From NCBI RefSeq assembly GCF_030684215.1, contig NZ_JAUXOV010000055.1, positions 49,985 through 113,984 of the forward strand: a DNA stretch of 64,000 nucleotides, written 5' to 3'. Numbering within the stretch: position 1 is the first letter of the stretch; each line of letters starts with the position of its first letter. The stretch is from Pseudotabrizicola sp. (GTDB lineage Bacteria; Pseudomonadota; Alphaproteobacteria; Rhodobacterales; Rhodobacteraceae). Shown here in pieces: positions 23,642 through 31,192 of the stretch. Both the position numbers and the translations under genes were made by a program. A model generated the notes under the pieces. The model was not told the DNA's origin. It was given only the letters and a program-made list of their open reading frames with translations, and ran no database searches.

Positions 23642-24703
23642 TCAGTTCGCGCGGCCGCGGGTCAGTTTATCGGCCAACTTTTGCGTACTTTTGCGACGGC
23701 TGCGGGTCTGTGCGCTGACACGCTTTGCCGCGCTATTTACCTGATCCGCCGCCCGGCGGGTGCTTTTGCGCACGCTCGCCTCCAGATCTTCGGCGGCGTC
23801 TTCGACGGAGTCGGCGACATCACGCCCCTTGTCGCGCACGCCTTCCAGAATATCGGTCAGATCCGCGACCATCGCCAAAGCGGCTTCGGAACCACGCGCG
23901 CGCAACGCAGTTGCCGCTTCGCCAATCGCACGGCCAGCGGCAGTCGTTTCGGTGTCAAACGCCTTGCGCGCCTTTGCCATCAACGCTTCGGCGGACTCGG
24001 CCAGCGTTTCGCCATCGCGGCGATTGGCTTGCAGGGCCGTGGCCAAAGCCGCACCCACCGCCACCGCAACCGCCGCCGAGGCGACCGGGTGACGGCGCAG
24101 GAAGTTGCGGTCGTCTGCGTCATCACGCAGATGGTCAATCTGATCTTCAACCGCTTCGGCACCCGAGGCAAAGGCGGCATAGGCGCGTTCACGGGCGGCG
24201 ATGATCCGGTCGGCGGCCTCATCGCCCAGGTCCGACAGGCCATGGCCAAAGGCAGCAGCCAGATCGGCGGCCAGATCGGCAGTCACAGTGGCTTTTTCGC
24301 GGGCGAAAGCTGCGGCGTCGGCACCCCTGTCTGACATGTCTTCATAAAGTGACGTCAGACGGTCGCGCGCAGCTTCGCGGGCATCATCGGCGCGGGCCTG
24401 CCAATCCTCGATCGTGTCAGACACGCGGTCGGCAAGGGTTTCCTCGCGGCGCTGACCAAAGGTCAACCAGGCAAGGCCTGCACCGACAAGCACCGTTGCC
24501 AGCGGGTAAGTGCGCAAGGCGCGGGCTGCTGCGGTTGCCAGAACGGTCTGACCCAGCGGGCCAGTCGCCAGCCCGATCAGATCGTCGGACGTGTCGCGGC
24601 GGCCCGTCAGACGGCCCGTCAGTCGGCCTAGGGCGGCGCGAAGGGCGTCTTCTGTGGCGCGTGCTTCGTTGAACAGCGCCTCGGAGGTACGGGAACGTGC
24701 CAT
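23642..24703 (-). CDS. Ala-rich membrane-associated coiled-coil protein, last gene of stress operon
   Basis: 353 residues, rich in alanine and in charged residues. Two hydrophobic stretches (about 50-82, containing TYPLATVLVGAGLAWLTF, and about 205-225, HPVASAAVAVAVGAALATAL) separate long helical segments; the C-terminus is very basic (AKRVSAQTRSRRKSTQKLADKLTRG). This resembles DUF3618/DUF883-type stress membrane proteins, but I cannot assign a family firmly. It starts 24 nt after the holin-like gene, in an operon whose promoter is EcfG-type. Confidence 0.7.
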   Translation of the reverse strand: MARSRTSEALFNEARATEDALRAALGRLTGRLTGRRDTSDDLIGLATGPLGQTVLATAAARALRTYPLATVLVGAGLAWLTFGQRREETLADRVSDTIEDWQARADDAREAARDRLTSLYEDMSDRGADAAAFAREKATVTADLAADLAAAFGHGLSDLGDEAADRIIAARERAYAAFASGAEAVEDQIDHLRDDADDRNFLRRHPVASAAVAVAVGAALATALQANRRDGETLAESAEALMAKARKAFDTETTAAGRAIGEAATALRARGSEAALAMVADLTDILEGVRDKGRDVADSVEDAAEDLEASVRKSTRRAADQVNSAAKRVSAQTRSRRKSTQKLADKLTRGRAN

Positions 24704-24727
24704 GTCAGTCTCCTATTCAGAAATGTG

Positions 24728-25108
24728 TCAGGGGCGGTTGGCGGGAACGTTTTCGCCAGTGCCCGCAAGAGAAGAAAGTGGAAGCGTGGCCCGCCGCAGG
24801 CAGGACCGCGCAATCAAAAGGAAGATCAGAGCCACAAGCGCGCAGGCCGCCGCTGCCGCCAGCGTTGCTTGCAGGGGCGTCAACCCAAGTGCTGCAAGGC
24901 CAATCAGTCCGGCCTGCACCAGCAGAACCAGAAAAATCACCACCAGCACCAAAGCCAACCCGGCAAGAACAAGCGCCGTTACCACGGAAGACGCCCGCAG
25001 GCGCAGCTCGACCTTTGCCAAAGCGAACCGCAATGCCACGGCGCGACGGCCCAGCATCAAAAGGTCGATCAGCGGTACAATAAGGCCTTCAAGTCCAGAG
25101 CGCGCCAT
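24728..25108 (-). CDS. phage holin superfamily-like (PF07332 type) membrane protein
   Basis: 126 residues. A short amphipathic start (MARSGLEGLIVPLIDLLMLGRRAVALRFALAKVELRLR) precedes two membrane helices (about 42-70 and 80-100). The pattern is that of the putative actinobacterial Holin-X family, which occurs widely in non-phage stress operons and is not proof of a prophage. Gaps of 24 nt on both sides tie it into a three-gene operon. Confidence 0.7.
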   Translation of the reverse strand: MARSGLEGLIVPLIDLLMLGRRAVALRFALAKVELRLRASSVVTALVLAGLALVLVVIFLVLLVQAGLIGLAALGLTPLQATLAAAAACALVALIFLLIARSCLRRATLPLSSLAGTGENVPANRP

Positions 25109-25132
25109 TATGGTCTTCCTGTCTGCGTTTGG

Positions 25133-25339
25133 TCAGATGCGCCGTGCTTCGGCGCGTGGTCCCATAAAAAACCACAAGATAAAGCCGATGATTGGCAGGA
25201 AAAGGATCAGCAAGGTCCAAATCACCTTTTTCCCGGTGGTCGCGGACGATCCGATGACAGAGATGATGGCCCAAAGGTCCAGCGCCAAAATCAATAGTCC
25301 GCCAAAGCCGGATAGTTCAAACATGCTTAGTTGGCTCAT
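25133..25339 (-). CDS. small PLDc_N-domain membrane protein
   Basis: 68 residues with two membrane helices (about 10-30 and 40-60). The end VIWTLLILFLPIIGFILWFFMGPR is the typical phospholipase D N-terminal domain (PLDc_N) signature, here as a stand-alone protein. First gene of the operon; an EcfG-type promoter is 65 nt upstream. Confidence 0.82.
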   Translation of the reverse strand: MSQLSMFELSGFGGLLILALDLWAIISVIGSSATTGKKVIWTLLILFLPIIGFILWFFMGPRAEARRI

Positions 25340-25404
25340 CTTTCGTGCCTTTTACGCAGTGGTTTCGGTGATGTCGCGGCGACGCCACGATCTTGTGATG
25401 AGAC

Positions 25405-25430
25405 AACGCCGGCATTTGGCTTTGGGTTCC
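25405..25430 (-). promoter_or_regulatory. EcfG-type promoter of the PLDc_N-holin-coiled-coil operon
   Basis: On the minus strand GGAAC (25430-25426), 17 nt, CGTT (25408-25405), 65 nt before the ATG at 25339. Confidence 0.78.
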
Positions 25431-25654
25431 GATGCCTTTTAAACTTTGTTCAGGTGCCGGGGCGGGGTAGATCCGCAGGCTTTCTGCGCTGCTGCTCTGA
25501 TAGTTTTGGGCAACATAACCGCCCATGCCACGGTCATGCTTCGGGCTGGGCCCGATATAGCGTGGTGGCCTGCAGAAGTGGGGGAAATTCTATCGCTATT
25601 GATATCTCTGACGGCTGCTTCAACGCCATTGGCGAAATTTTTTTGGGGCTGGGC

Positions 25655-25679
25655 GGAACCTGACCTGCCTGCCCACGTT
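25655..25679 (+). promoter_or_regulatory. EcfG-type promoter of the DUF1328 gene
   Basis: GGAAC (25655-25659), 16 nt, CGTT (25676-25679), 57 nt before the ATG at 25737. Confidence 0.78.
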
Positions 25680-25736
25680 GGTTTGTCATGAGCGCTAAGG
25701 CGCAGAAATATGAACCAGATAAAGAAGGAGATCACC

Positions 25737-25910
25737 ATGCTAGGTTGGGCATTGACGTTTCTGGTCGTAGCATTGATTGCAGCGGCTTTGGGCTTTGGCG
25801 GGATTGCAGGCGCTTCGGCCTCGATTGCACAGATCCTGTTTTTTGTATTCATCGTATTGTTTGTTGTGGCGATGGTTGCGCGTGCGGTGCGCGGCAAACC
25901 ACCGGTCTGA
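25737..25910 (+). CDS. DUF1328 (YtjA-type) small membrane protein
   Basis: 57 residues from the ATG at 25737, which follows AAGGAG at 8 nt. Two helices joined by the conserved [21 protein letters not shown] segment are characteristic of DUF1328 proteins, small inner membrane proteins often induced by stress. An EcfG-type promoter precedes it and a strong terminator follows, so it is a one-gene stress unit. Confidence 0.88.
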   Translation: MLGWALTFLVVALIAAALGFGGIAGASASIAQILFFVFIVLFVVAMVARAVRGKPPV

Positions 25911-25973
25911 ACGCCCCCGGTCTGATTGCAAACAGTCTTGCCATCGCTTCGGTAGAGCGTGCATTCGGGAAAA

Positions 25974-26001
25974 GCCGCCCCTTCTGGGGCGGCCTTTTTT
26001 T
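25974..26001 (+). terminator. rho-independent terminator after the DUF1328 gene
   Basis: GCCGCCCC and GGGGCGGC with a 4-nt loop, followed by seven T residues. Confidence 0.88.
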
Positions 26002-26067
26002 GCAGATGACGATCGGGATGTGAAAAGACCAGCCAAACGACTGGTCACTTGCTTCGTTGTTTGAGTT

Positions 26068-26478
26068 TTAGCGGATCACGGTTTCAGGCTGCGCGCCGTC
26101 TAGCGAGACAACGGTAAACTCTGCCGGATGGGCGGTCAGGGCGCGGCCTGCGTTGCGTGAAAAGCTGATGAGGGACTGGTGCAACTGTCCGTCGGGCGTG
26201 TCTCCGAAGGCCAGAAATACAATGCGCCGCGCCCCGGTGGCCACCAGTTTGCGGGCCTTGGCAACGGCGGTCAGAAAGTCTGTCCCATTTTCAACGGTGC
26301 CCGGACCAATGCCACACCGGACATAATGCACCGCGTCTTTTGCGTTGCCTGCCACTTCAATAAAGTCATCGGGTCGGGTCAATCGTGCGCCCGACTGGAT
26401 CAGCGCCTGCATCCACGGCAACTGAAGGCTTGGCGAAACAGGGGGGCAGTGCGGTTGAGGCGGTTCCGTGGCGGTCAT
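26068..26478 (-). CDS. protein of unknown function
   Basis: 136 residues, no signal peptide or membrane helix. The middle part (ARKLVATGARRIVFLAFGDTPDGQLHQSLISFSRNAG) looks like an alpha/beta fold with alternating strands, but I recognise no family. A GGAAC and a CGTT occur upstream on the minus strand but 18 nt apart, longer than the usual 16-17, so stress control is only possible. The start could also be a later methionine (LPWMQALIQ). Confidence 0.55.
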   Translation of the reverse strand: MTATEPPQPHCPPVSPSLQLPWMQALIQSGARLTRPDDFIEVAGNAKDAVHYVRCGIGPGTVENGTDFLTAVAKARKLVATGARRIVFLAFGDTPDGQLHQSLISFSRNAGRALTAHPAEFTVVSLDGAQPETVIR

Positions 26479-26671
26479 GTCATCTCGCTCCTGTGGTCAA
26501 TGCGCTTTTCGGGCGCGATTGATCGTCGACTGGCAGTTTAACGCCAGAGGGGTGGGGATTGGTTCCCTGTTGTCTTGCGCGTCGGCAAAGGATTGCCCAT
26601 CTGCTGACAGTGCCCGTAGCCAACTGGCCGAAACCGCCTGTGTGTTCGGGAGCAGAGGATAGATTAGAACC

Positions 26672-27316
26672 ATGTCACCCATACGAAACCAAAGCGGGCA
26701 CGGGGCCGAAGGATCAGATGAGCCTGCACCGGGTTCTGATGCGTCGCTGTCGGATCTGAGCGCCATAGTGTCCCGCATGCACGCTGCGTCCCGTGGGGTC
26801 GAGAGGGTGCAACTGGGTGATCTGGTGGATGCGATGGGTCCATCGTCGATGGCGGCTGTGCTGCTGGTGCCGGCACTGCTGTTGATCTCGCCGCTCAGCG
26901 GTGTGCCAGGGGCGTCGATTGTGGGCGGGCTGGTGATCGCGCTGATTGCCGGGCAGATCGTGTTGCGCAAACCAAAGGTCTGGTTGCCGGAATTGATCCG
27001 TGCCCGCAGCCTGCCGGGACCAGCGCTCCGCCGCGCGCTGGCGTGGTTGCGCAAACCTGCGCGCCGATTTGACGGCATGGCCCCGGCCCGACCGGGTGGC
27101 GGCGCAGATTCGTGGTGGACCCCTGCGCTGGCCTTTTTGTGCCTGTGTCTGGGCCTGAGCATGCCGATGTTGGAGCTGATCCCGTTTTCATCGTCGATTG
27201 TCGCGTCTCTGGTTGCAGCCCTCGCGACCGCCATGTTGACAGGGCGCGTGCGGATCGCGCTGGTCGCTATGGCAGTTGCCGCCCTTGCCATCAGCGGTGC
27301 GTTTTGGTTGCTGTAG
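26672..27316 (+). CDS. exoD: ExoD family membrane protein
   Basis: 214 residues. A hydrophilic start of about 40 residues precedes VQLGDLVDAMGPSSMAAVLLVPALLLISPLSGVPGAS and three to four more helices. This matches ExoD, first described in Rhizobium exopolysaccharide and alkaline tolerance work; the biochemical function is unknown. A predicted initiating sugar transferase lies 4 kb downstream but not in the same operon. The stop is 6 nt from that of the converging kinase gene. Confidence 0.8.
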   Translation: MSPIRNQSGHGAEGSDEPAPGSDASLSDLSAIVSRMHAASRGVERVQLGDLVDAMGPSSMAAVLLVPALLLISPLSGVPGASIVGGLVIALIAGQIVLRKPKVWLPELIRARSLPGPALRRALAWLRKPARRFDGMAPARPGGGADSWWTPALAFLCLCLGLSMPMLELIPFSSSIVASLVAALATAMLTGRVRIALVAMAVAALAISGAFWLL

Positions 27317-27322
27317 GGTGGT

Positions 27323-28330
27323 TTATTTCTTGTCTGCCCCATCAAGTGGAATGGTTAGTGTGACCCGTGTGCCATTGACTGTTTCAAAGGTCAGTGTGCC
27401 ATCAAGCTGTTCGGTGAACTGAAGCGCCACCCGCAAGCCAAGGCTGCGGGACTTTTCGGGCGCAAAGTCCGGTGGCAAACCTTTTCCGTCGTCCTGCACA
27501 ATAATGATCGCTTCGGGGCCACGGCTGCGCATGGTCAGGTGCAGATGGGTTTTCTTGGTGTCATGGGCTGCATGCTCGACCGCATTTGACACCAACTCAA
27601 CGATGATCAGTGCCAGCGGCGTGGCCTGATCTGCCGAAACGATCACCGGCTCTACATCGAAATCCAGCGTTATTCGATCTGACAGCGCCGAGCTGCTGAC
27701 CACCTCGGGCAGCACATCGCGCATGAGGTGGCCCATGTCGGTGGTCTGGCGTTTGGGGTTGTGCAACTGACGCTGGATGCTGGCCACGACCTGCAAGCGC
27801 GCCGAGGCCACATCAAGCGCTGCCCGTGCCGCCTCATCCGCCACATTGCGGCGCTGCATCTTCAACAGCGACGACACCACCTGAAGGTTGTTTGACACCC
27901 GGTGCTGCAATTCGTGGAACATTGTCTTGTTGGCATGGGCCAGCGTGTCGGACCGGTGTTTTTCAACCTCCAGCTTGCTCAGGGCATAGCGCATGACATG
28001 GACCAACACCAATTGGGTGATGACGATGAACATGTAAAACGCCAGCGCAAGAACACTGGACGGCAAGAGGGCGAAGCTGTTGTCGGGGGCCAGAAACCAA
28101 TACCAGGCAATAAGTCCGCAGACCACGGCAACCGCAACGCCCGCGCGGGTCCCCGCGAAAAACGCAGTCAGAATCACGGCGGGAAAGAACGTCAGATACG
28201 GGAATCCGGGCGGCAAAGCAGACTCCAGATAGGCGCGCGCCGACGCCGATATAAGGATTGCAAGACACGCAAACACAATCTGATAAACAGGGCTGCGCTC
28301 AGCTACAGCCCAAAGTCGCAGTTGTTCCAT
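27323..28330 (-). CDS. HRXXN family histidine kinase with DUF4118-like membrane domain
   Basis: 335 residues. Four helices in residues 15-115 form a KdpD-like (DUF4118) membrane domain with PYLTFFPAVILTAFFAGTRAG; then HisKA_2 with phosphoacceptor H143 in ELQHRVSNNLQVVSSLL, and an ATPase domain with ELVSNAVEHA and DDGKGLPPDF. There is no extracytoplasmic sensor loop of any size, so the signal may be membrane-borne or cytoplasmic. It lies 43 nt behind a gene for a degenerate receiver, in one transcript, and could feed into PhyR. Confidence 0.85.
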   Translation of the reverse strand: MEQLRLWAVAERSPVYQIVFACLAILISASARAYLESALPPGFPYLTFFPAVILTAFFAGTRAGVAVAVVCGLIAWYWFLAPDNSFALLPSSVLALAFYMFIVITQLVLVHVMRYALSKLEVEKHRSDTLAHANKTMFHELQHRVSNNLQVVSSLLKMQRRNVADEAARAALDVASARLQVVASIQRQLHNPKRQTTDMGHLMRDVLPEVVSSSALSDRITLDFDVEPVIVSADQATPLALIIVELVSNAVEHAAHDTKKTHLHLTMRSRGPEAIIIVQDDGKGLPPDFAPEKSRSLGLRVALQFTEQLDGTLTFETVNGTRVTLTIPLDGADKK

Positions 28331-28373
28331 TTCGCTATCCTAAGCCGGGCCTTTCTCCGGCGACAACCGGACG

Positions 28374-28775
28374 TTAACCCAAGAGAATCTCTTTGCAATA
28401 ACTATCCATACAAGGCTGCGTTTCAGGGCAGGCATCATGCAAAGCTTCGCGCACTTGCGCCGCAGAAAACGGCATGTCAAGGGCGTGCCAGCCCAGTTCG
28501 GCGATGTCTGGCCCTTCGTCATCATCGGCTGCGGTCAAAAGCACTTTGATTTCAAGGTCACAGATCAGGTCAACCAGAGCAAACGCCTGCATCTTGCGCA
28601 AGGACTGCCGCAAAACCAGCAATTCTGGCCGCTGTCCATCGGACAAGGTTGCGACAGCCTGCATTACGTCGCGGCACAAGATGACGCTGGCATCAGGCCA
28701 AGCTTCCATCACGGTTTGCGCCAGATCAAGGCTGATAAGCCCGTCGGGGTCTTGAACCAGGATTGTTTTCGGCAT
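28374..28775 (-). CDS. receiver-like protein lacking the phosphorylation site
   Basis: 133 residues from the ATG at 28775 (AAAGGGGG upstream). The chain follows a CheY fold: MPKTILVQDPDGLISLDLAQ start, GQRPELLVLRQSL at the third strand and VLLTAADDD at the fourth. The expected phospho-acceptor Asp is R56 (ELLVLRQSL) and the conserved Lys before PF is M101 (LDMPFS). It therefore cannot work as an ordinary phosphorylated receiver, and may act as a fixed-state binding partner of the HRXXN kinase encoded next. Confidence 0.75.
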   Translation of the reverse strand: MPKTILVQDPDGLISLDLAQTVMEAWPDASVILCRDVMQAVATLSDGQRPELLVLRQSLRKMQAFALVDLICDLEIKVLLTAADDDEGPDIAELGWHALDMPFSAAQVREALHDACPETQPCMDSYCKEILLG

Positions 28776-28860
28776 GCCGCCCCCTTTGAAAAAGAAGGGG
28801 GAGTCATGGAACCAAAAGCCGCGGTGCGCACTTAACTGTGACATAGAGCTGGAGGAAAAG

Positions 28861-29589
28861 TTGAAAACAGTTTGCCGTTCTTGTCCGTTGCGCCAATGCG
28901 AAGCCTTTCTGCCGATGACCGAGGATGAAATTCGTTTCATGGAGCGGTTCAAGAAGGGCGAGTTGTCTGTTGAACGCGGGGCCACCATTCTGTCCGAAGG
29001 CCAGTCCAGTGCGCAGCTCTACACTGTGCTCAGTGGGCTTGGCCTGCGTCACAAGACATTGGAAGATGGTCGGCGTCAGGTGCTCAACCTGATCTTTCCG
29101 GGCGACTTTCTGGGGCTTCAGGCTGGCCTGATGGGCGAGATGGGGCACTCGGTAGAGGCCGCAACCCCGATGGTCTTGTGCGTCTTTGACCGCAGCGCCT
29201 TGTGGTCGCTGTTTCAGACCAACCCGTCACGGGCCTACGATCTGACATGGATTGCCGCGGTCGAGGAGCACTTTCTGGGCGAAACGGTTGCCACGATCGG
29301 ACAGCGCGACGCCTCTGCGGCGCTGGCTTGGGCGTTTTTGCGGATCTATCGGCGCGGCGAAAGCCTTGGGCTGGTGTCGGATGGCAAGATGTCATTGCCC
29401 TATCGTCAACAGGATATGGCTGACGCACTTGGCCTGTCGCTTGTGCACACCAACAAGCGGCTGCAAAAGTTTCGTGCGGCGGGCCTGATGGACTGGTCGC
29501 GTGGGGTTTTGCACATTCCCAACCGCAAAGCATTGGCCGAACTGGCCAAACTGGCGGACGAGCCTGCGGAACAGCGGCCTATCCTGTAA
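28861..29589 (+). CDS. Crp/Fnr family transcription regulator with N-terminal cysteine cluster
   Basis: 242 residues from a TTG at 28861, chosen because GGAGG sits 5 nt before it and no ATG lies near. The N-terminus has C-x2-C-x4-C (CRSCPLRQC), and a further Cys falls in the middle of the sensory domain (MVLCVFDRS), the spacing style of iron-sulfur Fnr proteins. The helix-turn-helix (QQDMADALGLSLVHTNKRLQKFR) differs from FnrL, which has an ETVSR-like recognition helix, so it is probably another Crp/Fnr branch. It could sense oxygen or NO; the effector is not proven. Confidence 0.8.
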   Translation: MKTVCRSCPLRQCEAFLPMTEDEIRFMERFKKGELSVERGATILSEGQSSAQLYTVLSGLGLRHKTLEDGRRQVLNLIFPGDFLGLQAGLMGEMGHSVEAATPMVLCVFDRSALWSLFQTNPSRAYDLTWIAAVEEHFLGETVATIGQRDASAALAWAFLRIYRRGESLGLVSDGKMSLPYRQQDMADALGLSLVHTNKRLQKFRAAGLMDWSRGVLHIPNRKALAELAKLADEPAEQRPIL

Positions 29590-29590
29590 C

Positions 29591-29659
29591 CTCTTGCGGC
29601 GCGCTGTTCGTCGGGGCAGTCTGGCATCAAACGGTGCCGGGGATGCGCCGCAACAAGAG
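29591..29659. repeat. long-range inverted repeat before the rbsD/fucU gene
   Basis: CTCTTGCGGCGC (29591-29602) pairs with GCGCCGCAA-CAA-GAG (29644-29659) apart from a three-nt bulge, around about 41 nt. It fills nearly the whole gap between the Crp/Fnr gene and the next start. Confidence 0.45.
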
Positions 29660-29667
29660 GGACGACC

Positions 29668-30120
29668 ATGCTCAAGGGAATTGACCACCGGCTGAATGCC
29701 GATGTGCTGGGGACACTGCGGGCCATGGGGCACGGCGATTATCTGATGGTTGTTGATACCAATTTCCCCGCCGACAGCATTGCACGCGAAACCCCCGTCG
29801 GACGACTGCTGCGTATGGAAAACCTGACGGCGGCGCAGGCGGTTCAGGCCATCTTGTCGGTGATGCCGCTGGATACATTCGTGCCCGATTTCGCCGGGCG
29901 GATGCAGGTTGTGGGTGACCCCGCAGCCCTGCCAGAGGTGCAGGCCGAAGTGCAGGTTGAGGTGGACCGCGCCGAAGGCACGGCGCGTCCCTTGCCAGGG
30001 GTTGAGCGGTTTGCGTTCTACGATCTGGCCAAGGGGGCCTATGCCGTGATCCAGACGGGTGAACGGCGATTCTATGGCTGCATCATGCTGCGCAAAGGCG
30101 TGATCGGGCCAGAGGCGTGA
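29668..30120 (+). CDS. RbsD/FucU family sugar mutarotase
   Basis: 150 residues. The conserved pocket residues are present: MLKGIDHRLN with H7, GHGDYLMVVDTNFP (residues 21-34) with H22 and D24, and the C-terminal YGCIMLRKGVI. These enzymes interconvert sugar anomers (ribose or fucose). GAGGG precedes the ATG. It lies directly before the ribokinase-like gene, which suggests handling of a ribose-like sugar, yet no sugar ABC transporter is nearby. Confidence 0.85.
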   Translation: MLKGIDHRLNADVLGTLRAMGHGDYLMVVDTNFPADSIARETPVGRLLRMENLTAAQAVQAILSVMPLDTFVPDFAGRMQVVGDPAALPEVQAEVQVEVDRAEGTARPLPGVERFAFYDLAKGAYAVIQTGERRFYGCIMLRKGVIGPEA

Positions 30121-30122
30121 CC

Positions 30123-31046
30123 ATGGCGCACAAAGTTGTGGTCCTTGGGATCTTTGTGGCAGATGCGGCCTACCGCGCCGATCGGTTGCCGCGGCTGGGC
30201 GAGACAATTCTGGGCCATCATTTCATGCTGGGACCGGGCGGCAAGGGATCGAACCAGGCGGTTGCGGCGGCGCGGGCGGGGGGGGATGTGCATATCATCA
30301 CCCGACTGGGGCGCGACGCTTTTGCCGATATGGCGCGTGACCTGTGGCGCGCTGCCGGAATCACGCCCGAGGTGACGGAAGACCCAGACAGCTATACCGG
30401 GTCGGCCTTTATCTTTCTGGAGGCTGCGACCGGACAAAATGCCATCATCGTGGCACAAGGGGCTGCGGCGCGCATCTCGGTCGCCGATGTTAAGGCGCGG
30501 CGCAGTCTGATTGAGGGGGCAGCAGTGTTCATGACCCAGTTGGAACAACCTCTGGATGCGGCCGAACACGGGCTTCGGCTTGCGCGGGGGGCAGGCGTAC
30601 GCACAATCCTGAACCCGGCCCCTGCTGCGGCATTGACCGATACGATGCTGGGTCTGTGCGACCTGATCACACCCAACGAATCCGAAGCCGAAGGGCTGAC
30701 CGGGGTAACGGTCAACTCCTTTGCCGATGCCGAAGCCGCCGCTGATCGGTTGATCGAGCGTGGCGTGGGGGCGGCGATTATCACCTTGGGCGAAAAGGGT
30801 GTGCTCTATCGCAAGGATGGCACCAGCCTGCAGGTGCCAGCGCGCGCGCCCGGCCCGGTGGTGGATACGACCGGCGCGGGCGATGCGTTCAACGGTGGTC
30901 TGGCCGTCGCGCTGGCGCAAGGCGCGGCGATAGAGCAGGCCCTGCGGTTTGGCGCGGCCGTGGCCGGATTGTCGGTCACCCGCCATGGCGCGGCAAGTTC
31001 GATGCCAACCCGCGCAGAGGTGGACAGGTTTCTGCGAGAACAATAA
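30123..31046 (+). CDS. rbsK: ribokinase, PfkB family
   Basis: 307 residues from the ATG at 30123; a GTG at 30117 that overlaps the previous stop is an alternative. The PfkB signatures are GGKGSNQAVAAARAG near residue 41 and DTTGAGDAFNGGLAVAL near 250, the latter with the catalytic Asp. It would phosphorylate ribose (or a related sugar) with ATP. It forms a pair with the mutarotase gene before it. Confidence 0.85.
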   Translation: MAHKVVVLGIFVADAAYRADRLPRLGETILGHHFMLGPGGKGSNQAVAAARAGGDVHIITRLGRDAFADMARDLWRAAGITPEVTEDPDSYTGSAFIFLEAATGQNAIIVAQGAAARISVADVKARRSLIEGAAVFMTQLEQPLDAAEHGLRLARGAGVRTILNPAPAAALTDTMLGLCDLITPNESEAEGLTGVTVNSFADAEAAADRLIERGVGAAIITLGEKGVLYRKDGTSLQVPARAPGPVVDTTGAGDAFNGGLAVALAQGAAIEQALRFGAAVAGLSVTRHGAASSMPTRAEVDRFLREQ

Positions 31047-31192
31047 GCGGGGCTTGCAACCTGTGGCGGGCGATGCAGCGTCATCTAGTTGCTGCGGGCG
31101 CTAATTTTGTAAATTTCCCCTGAGATTTTGGTGGGTTTGGGCGTAAGAGCGGGAACTCGGGACAAACCGAACTGTGTCTTGGGGTGCTGCCA

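Larger units (their letters stand above)
25340..25736. other. 397-bp divergent intergenic region with two EcfG-type promoters
   Basis: Between the PLDc_N gene and the DUF1328 gene. It holds one GGAAC/CGTT promoter for each strand, near its ends. The middle part (about 25440-25640) is less GC-rich and contains an open frame with many rare ATA and CTA codons, which I do not take to be a gene. Nothing else recognised. Confidence 0.6.

Noticed and set aside
24728..25108. Prophage remnant because of the holin-like protein
   Set aside because: No other phage genes; the protein sits in a stress operon with membrane proteins, as is common for this family.
25446..25691. Open frame of 81 codons with hydrophobic stretches in the gap upstream of the DUF1328 gene
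   Set aside because: Starts with TTG without a ribosome binding site, uses many ATA and CTA codons that are rare in the neighbours, and contains the EcfG promoter of the next gene.
26540..26566. Seventh EcfG promoter, for the gene ending at 26068
   Set aside because: GGAAC and CGTT are both there on the minus strand but 18 nt apart, outside the 16-17 range of the other six.
28861..29589. Identification of the Crp/Fnr gene as fnrL
   Set aside because: The recognition helix lacks the ETxSR-like residues of FnrL, and the gene context is not the usual one.
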